Assembly: GCA_001464165.1 (NCBI GenBank)
Contig: LNEX01000033.1
Coordinates: 1-7,766, forward strand
DNA length: 7,766 bases
Source of the DNA: a bacterium Ga0077546
GTDB taxonomy: Bacteria > Cyanobacteriota > Vampirovibrionia > Obscuribacterales > Obscuribacteraceae
Reading direction: 5' to 3'
This document shows, piece after piece, positions 5,990-7,766 of this stretch. The position numbers and the translations under genes were made by a program. The notes under the pieces were generated by a model, which was not told the DNA's origin, did no database searches, and saw nothing but the letters and a program-made list of their open reading frames with translations. Numbering within the stretch: position 1 is the first letter of the stretch; each line of letters opens with the position of its first letter.

Positions 5990-6346
5990 GTGAGCGACTT
6001 ACAAGTACAAGTAGAAAAAGATGACTTTGAAAAAGCCTGGGTCAGTAATTATGTGCCAAAAGACTCAGCTGCTGATGCTATTTTGCAAATTAAAGACTAC
6101 GCCTACAAAGCCTTTGACAAGCTCGATTCGGATGGCAACGGCTATATTGAGAAACACGAATTAGAAGCGCATCTCAAAGACGAAAACACACCAGCTAGAG
6201 AAAAGTCGTTCATTACGTTCTTACTGAACAACCAGCAAGCAATTGCTGATGCCGTGCATGAAGGCAACACTAGCGTCAAAGGTGGAATCACAAGACTTGA
6301 CCTAGAAGCATATTTCAAACTAGTTCTGACTATGTTCAAGAGCTAA
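5990..6346 (+). CDS. Small EF-hand calcium-binding protein
   Basis: A 118-residue cytosolic protein. It starts with GTG, supported by GGAG at 5979-5982 seven bases upstream. Residues 46-57 form one textbook 12-residue EF-hand loop (DSDGNGYIEKHE: D46, D48, N50, Y52, E54, E57), flanked by helices (IKDYAYKAFDKL before, LEAHLKD after). A second, degenerate EF-hand probably spans about 78-112: EGNTSVKGGITRLDLEAYF has the G-x-I...LE ending but lacks the acidic positions at the loop start. A canonical-plus-degenerate pair resembles calmodulin-like sensors more than buffers, but no partner is visible. The gene lies between the VOC protein and the CDF exporter, with short gaps of 32 and 26 bases that suggest one transcript. 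Confidence 0.85.
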   Translation: MSDLQVQVEKDDFEKAWVSNYVPKDSAADAILQIKDYAYKAFDKLDSDGNGYIEKHELEAHLKDENTPAREKSFITFLLNNQQAIADAVHEGNTSVKGGITRLDLEAYFKLVLTMFKS

Positions 6347-6372
6347 TATCAAACAACTAATAGGTAGTAAAT

Positions 6373-7347
6373 GTGTCCCATTCAAACTGTGAACACAAGC
6401 ACAATCTTGAAGAGAGCAAAGCTCAGGGCGCGCCAGACAATCAGAAGCACGGTCATGACCATTTTGCCTCTCGGCAACAGAGTCGCAGCAGACTGACAAT
6501 AGTACTCGCTCTCACCGCCAGTTTCATGATTGTAGAAGCAGTGGCTGGATGGTACACCGGCAGCTTGGCGTTAATAGCCGACGCCGGGCACATGCTTGGT
6601 GATGTGGCAGCACTGGCTCTTGCTCTTTTTGCTGTGTGGCTATCGAACAAACCAGCTGGCCCCTCCCGCACCTATGGCTTTCACCGCAGCGAAATTTTAG
6701 CGGCCTTGGCCAATTCTGTGCTTCTTGTAGTGATCTCTATTGCTATTTTTTGCGAAGCAATTCACCGCCTAAGCCAGCCACCAGAAATTCATAGCGTGCC
6801 TATGCTCGTGGTGGCCCTGCTGGGCTTGATAATCAATCTAATTTCAATGAAGCTACTTGGCGCCCACAGTCACAAATCACTCAACGCCAAAGCAGCCTAC
6901 CTTGAAGTCTTTGCTGACATGTTGGCCTCGTGTGCCGTAATAGTGGCTGGATTGATCATAATGTTCACCGGCTGGTACTTAGCAGACCCTATACTGAGCG
7001 CCGTTCTCTCTATTTTTATAGTCAGTCGCACTTGGGGCTTACTAAAAGAATCGGTGGAAATTTTGATGGAGAGCGCGCCCCGCGAATTTGACTTAGATGC
7101 CCTAACCAAAGCTTTCTTGGCCGTAGACGGTGTTGTGCAAGCCCATGACTTGCATGTCTGGACAATCACATCTGGCCTACTAGCAATGAGCTGCCACCTA
7201 ACCATAGAGCCACAAGCAGACGGGCAAGCAGTACTAAGTCAAGTCAATTTACTGATGGAAAAAGATTTCAAAATCAGTCACACGACTATACAGATAGAGT
7301 TAGCTGACTCAGAACGTAAGTGCAATGATATTTGCGCTGCAATCTAA
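6373..7347 (+). CDS. Cation diffusion facilitator (CzcD/ZitB-type) metal exporter with altered TM5 site
   Basis: An inner-membrane proton-coupled exporter of divalent metals (Zn2+ and similar) in the CDF family; 324 residues. The N-terminus is His-rich (H3, H8, H10, H26, H28, H30), as in CzcD/ZitB. Six membrane segments are visible from about residue 41 to 225, followed by a cytosolic C-terminal domain (VDGVVQAHDLHVWTI, HTTIQIE) and a C-x-x-x-C near the end (C316, C320). The TM2 metal motif is DAGHMLGD (H74, D78). In TM5 the family has H-x-x-x-D (ZitB HVLGD), but here it is EVFAD (E178, D182), so one transport-site His is Glu. The start is GTG 6373, since the ATG at 6371 is in another frame; AGGT at 6362-6365 is a modest ribosome-binding site. 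It is the last gene of the VOC/EF-hand operon. The metal specificity cannot be assigned. Confidence 0.92.
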   Translation: MSHSNCEHKHNLEESKAQGAPDNQKHGHDHFASRQQSRSRLTIVLALTASFMIVEAVAGWYTGSLALIADAGHMLGDVAALALALFAVWLSNKPAGPSRTYGFHRSEILAALANSVLLVVISIAIFCEAIHRLSQPPEIHSVPMLVVALLGLIINLISMKLLGAHSHKSLNAKAAYLEVFADMLASCAVIVAGLIIMFTGWYLADPILSAVLSIFIVSRTWGLLKESVEILMESAPREFDLDALTKAFLAVDGVVQAHDLHVWTITSGLLAMSCHLTIEPQADGQAVLSQVNLLMEKDFKISHTTIQIELADSERKCNDICAAI

Positions 7348-7371
7348 TCAGTTTCAAAACTACTAGAGTGC

Positions 7372-7392
7372 TGGCTACTAGCCACCATTTTT
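7372..7392 (+). terminator. Intrinsic terminator after the CDF gene
   Basis: TGGCT-ACT-AGCCA (7372-7384) is a perfect 5-bp hairpin with a 3-base loop, followed by CC, A and five Ts (7388-7392). It is placed 25 bases after the CDF stop. It overlaps the 3' end of the convergent minus-strand gene, so the T-tract is within that gene's last codons. Confidence 0.5.
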
Positions 7393-7766
7393 CTTAACGT
7401 GCGCATTGATGGCCCGGTTCCTATCGCTATCGGCAGTGCCTGCCCTACCAAGACTATCTTGAACATCAGAGATTCCAGAGGCGTTTCGAACACTCATGGC
7501 AGCGTCACTTAAAGCATCAGCGGTTCTATCAATAAATCCACTAATTGTTTTGCGCAAGGTTGGACTATTGTCGGTGACACTGAGATTGCCATCCTTGAGA
7601 TCAATGCTCATTTGGTTCTTACCAGCGGTCACCTTAACCGCATCGGTGTGACCGTCTTTGTCAGAATCAACTATCTGAAGGCCTGGAAGACCTTTAGATT
7701 CAGCCTTGGAACCAAGCAAGTCCATGAAGAGTTTTTGGTCTTGCACAGTATTGAGGGTTTCCTGGA
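7378..7766 (-). CDS. Hypothetical protein with a DxDxDG calcium-binding-type loop (partial, N-terminus beyond window)
   Basis: The frame is open to the right edge (residues QETLNT precede the first in-window GTG at 7746), so the true start is probably outside the window. The visible part is about 128 residues and ends at TAG (7378-7380). Counted from the GTG codon at 7746, residues 27-35 read DSDKDGHTD, an acidic loop (D27, D29, D31, G32, D35) like those of EF-hand-like, dockerin or thrombospondin type-3-type Ca2+ sites. It is followed by short strands (AVKVTAGKNQMSIDLKDGNLSV as two beta-like stretches), then a helical, polar tail (residues about 62-120) with no hydrophobic segment. I do not recognise the family. 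It is convergent with the CDF gene, 30 bases apart. Confidence 0.6.
   Translation of the reverse strand, partial: QETLNTVQDQKLFMDLLGSKAESKGLPGLQIVDSDKDGHTDAVKVTAGKNQMSIDLKDGNLSVTDNSPTLRKTISGFIDRTADALSDAAMSVRNASGISDVQDSLGRAGTADSDRNRAINAHVKKNGG

Noticed and set aside
7359..7381. Direct repeat CTACTAG flanking the end of the CDF operon, as a possible attachment or target-site duplication.
   Set aside because: Seven bases only, with no mobile-element genes nearby; the second copy is part of the terminator hairpin.

Overview
This 7.8 kb window comes from a bacterial chromosome of moderate GC content (estimated by eye). Its genes are densely packed housekeeping and accessory genes. There are no rRNA or tRNA genes, insertion sequences, phage genes or CRISPR repeats. 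The organism cannot be named from the sequence alone. The gene mix is a YbiT-like ABC-F protein, a glutaminase built like animal GLS, a group II truncated haemoglobin, EF-hand and DxDxDG proteins, and a CzcD/ZitB-type metal exporter. This would fit a free-living or host-associated bacterium with a fairly large genome. A non-photosynthetic relative of cyanobacteria (Vampirovibrionia/Obscuribacterales-like) is my guess only.

Left part (64-1108, minus strand): two overlapping reading frames together encode one divergent RelA/SpoT-type nucleotidyltransferase-like protein. The frame changes in the middle of the domain. The N-terminal half keeps the R-x-K...K and D-x-x-G-I-K-I motifs. The C-terminal half keeps a recognisable but altered G-loop and E-V-Q-V strand. 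Next is a divergent intergenic region (1109-1385) with a perfect TATAAT, a CTGTTTA inverted repeat beside it, and a hairpin followed by six Ts just upstream of the ABC-F gene.

Middle (1386-2979, plus strand): a YbiT-type ABC-F ATPase. Its last ~25 conserved residues lie in the +1 frame, so the annotated protein ends early in an unrelated tail. It is followed by a glutaminase (3029-4618) with the full architecture of the animal enzyme (N-terminal helical domain, glutaminase domain, ankyrin repeats), then a group II truncated haemoglobin (4636-5025).

Right part (5026-7347, plus strand): a weak terminator and a plausible promoter start a likely three-gene operon. It encodes a TPR-like plus VOC-domain protein, a small EF-hand protein, and a CDF metal exporter in which Glu replaces the usual TM5 metal-binding His. 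A terminator hairpin separates it from a convergent minus-strand gene that runs off the right edge and carries a DxDxDG Ca-binding-type loop.

I see no clear new multi-gene system. The observations most worth following are the split, catalytically altered RelA/SpoT-like gene, the regulatory leader of the ABC-F gene, the eukaryote-like glutaminase, and the altered metal site of the CDF exporter.
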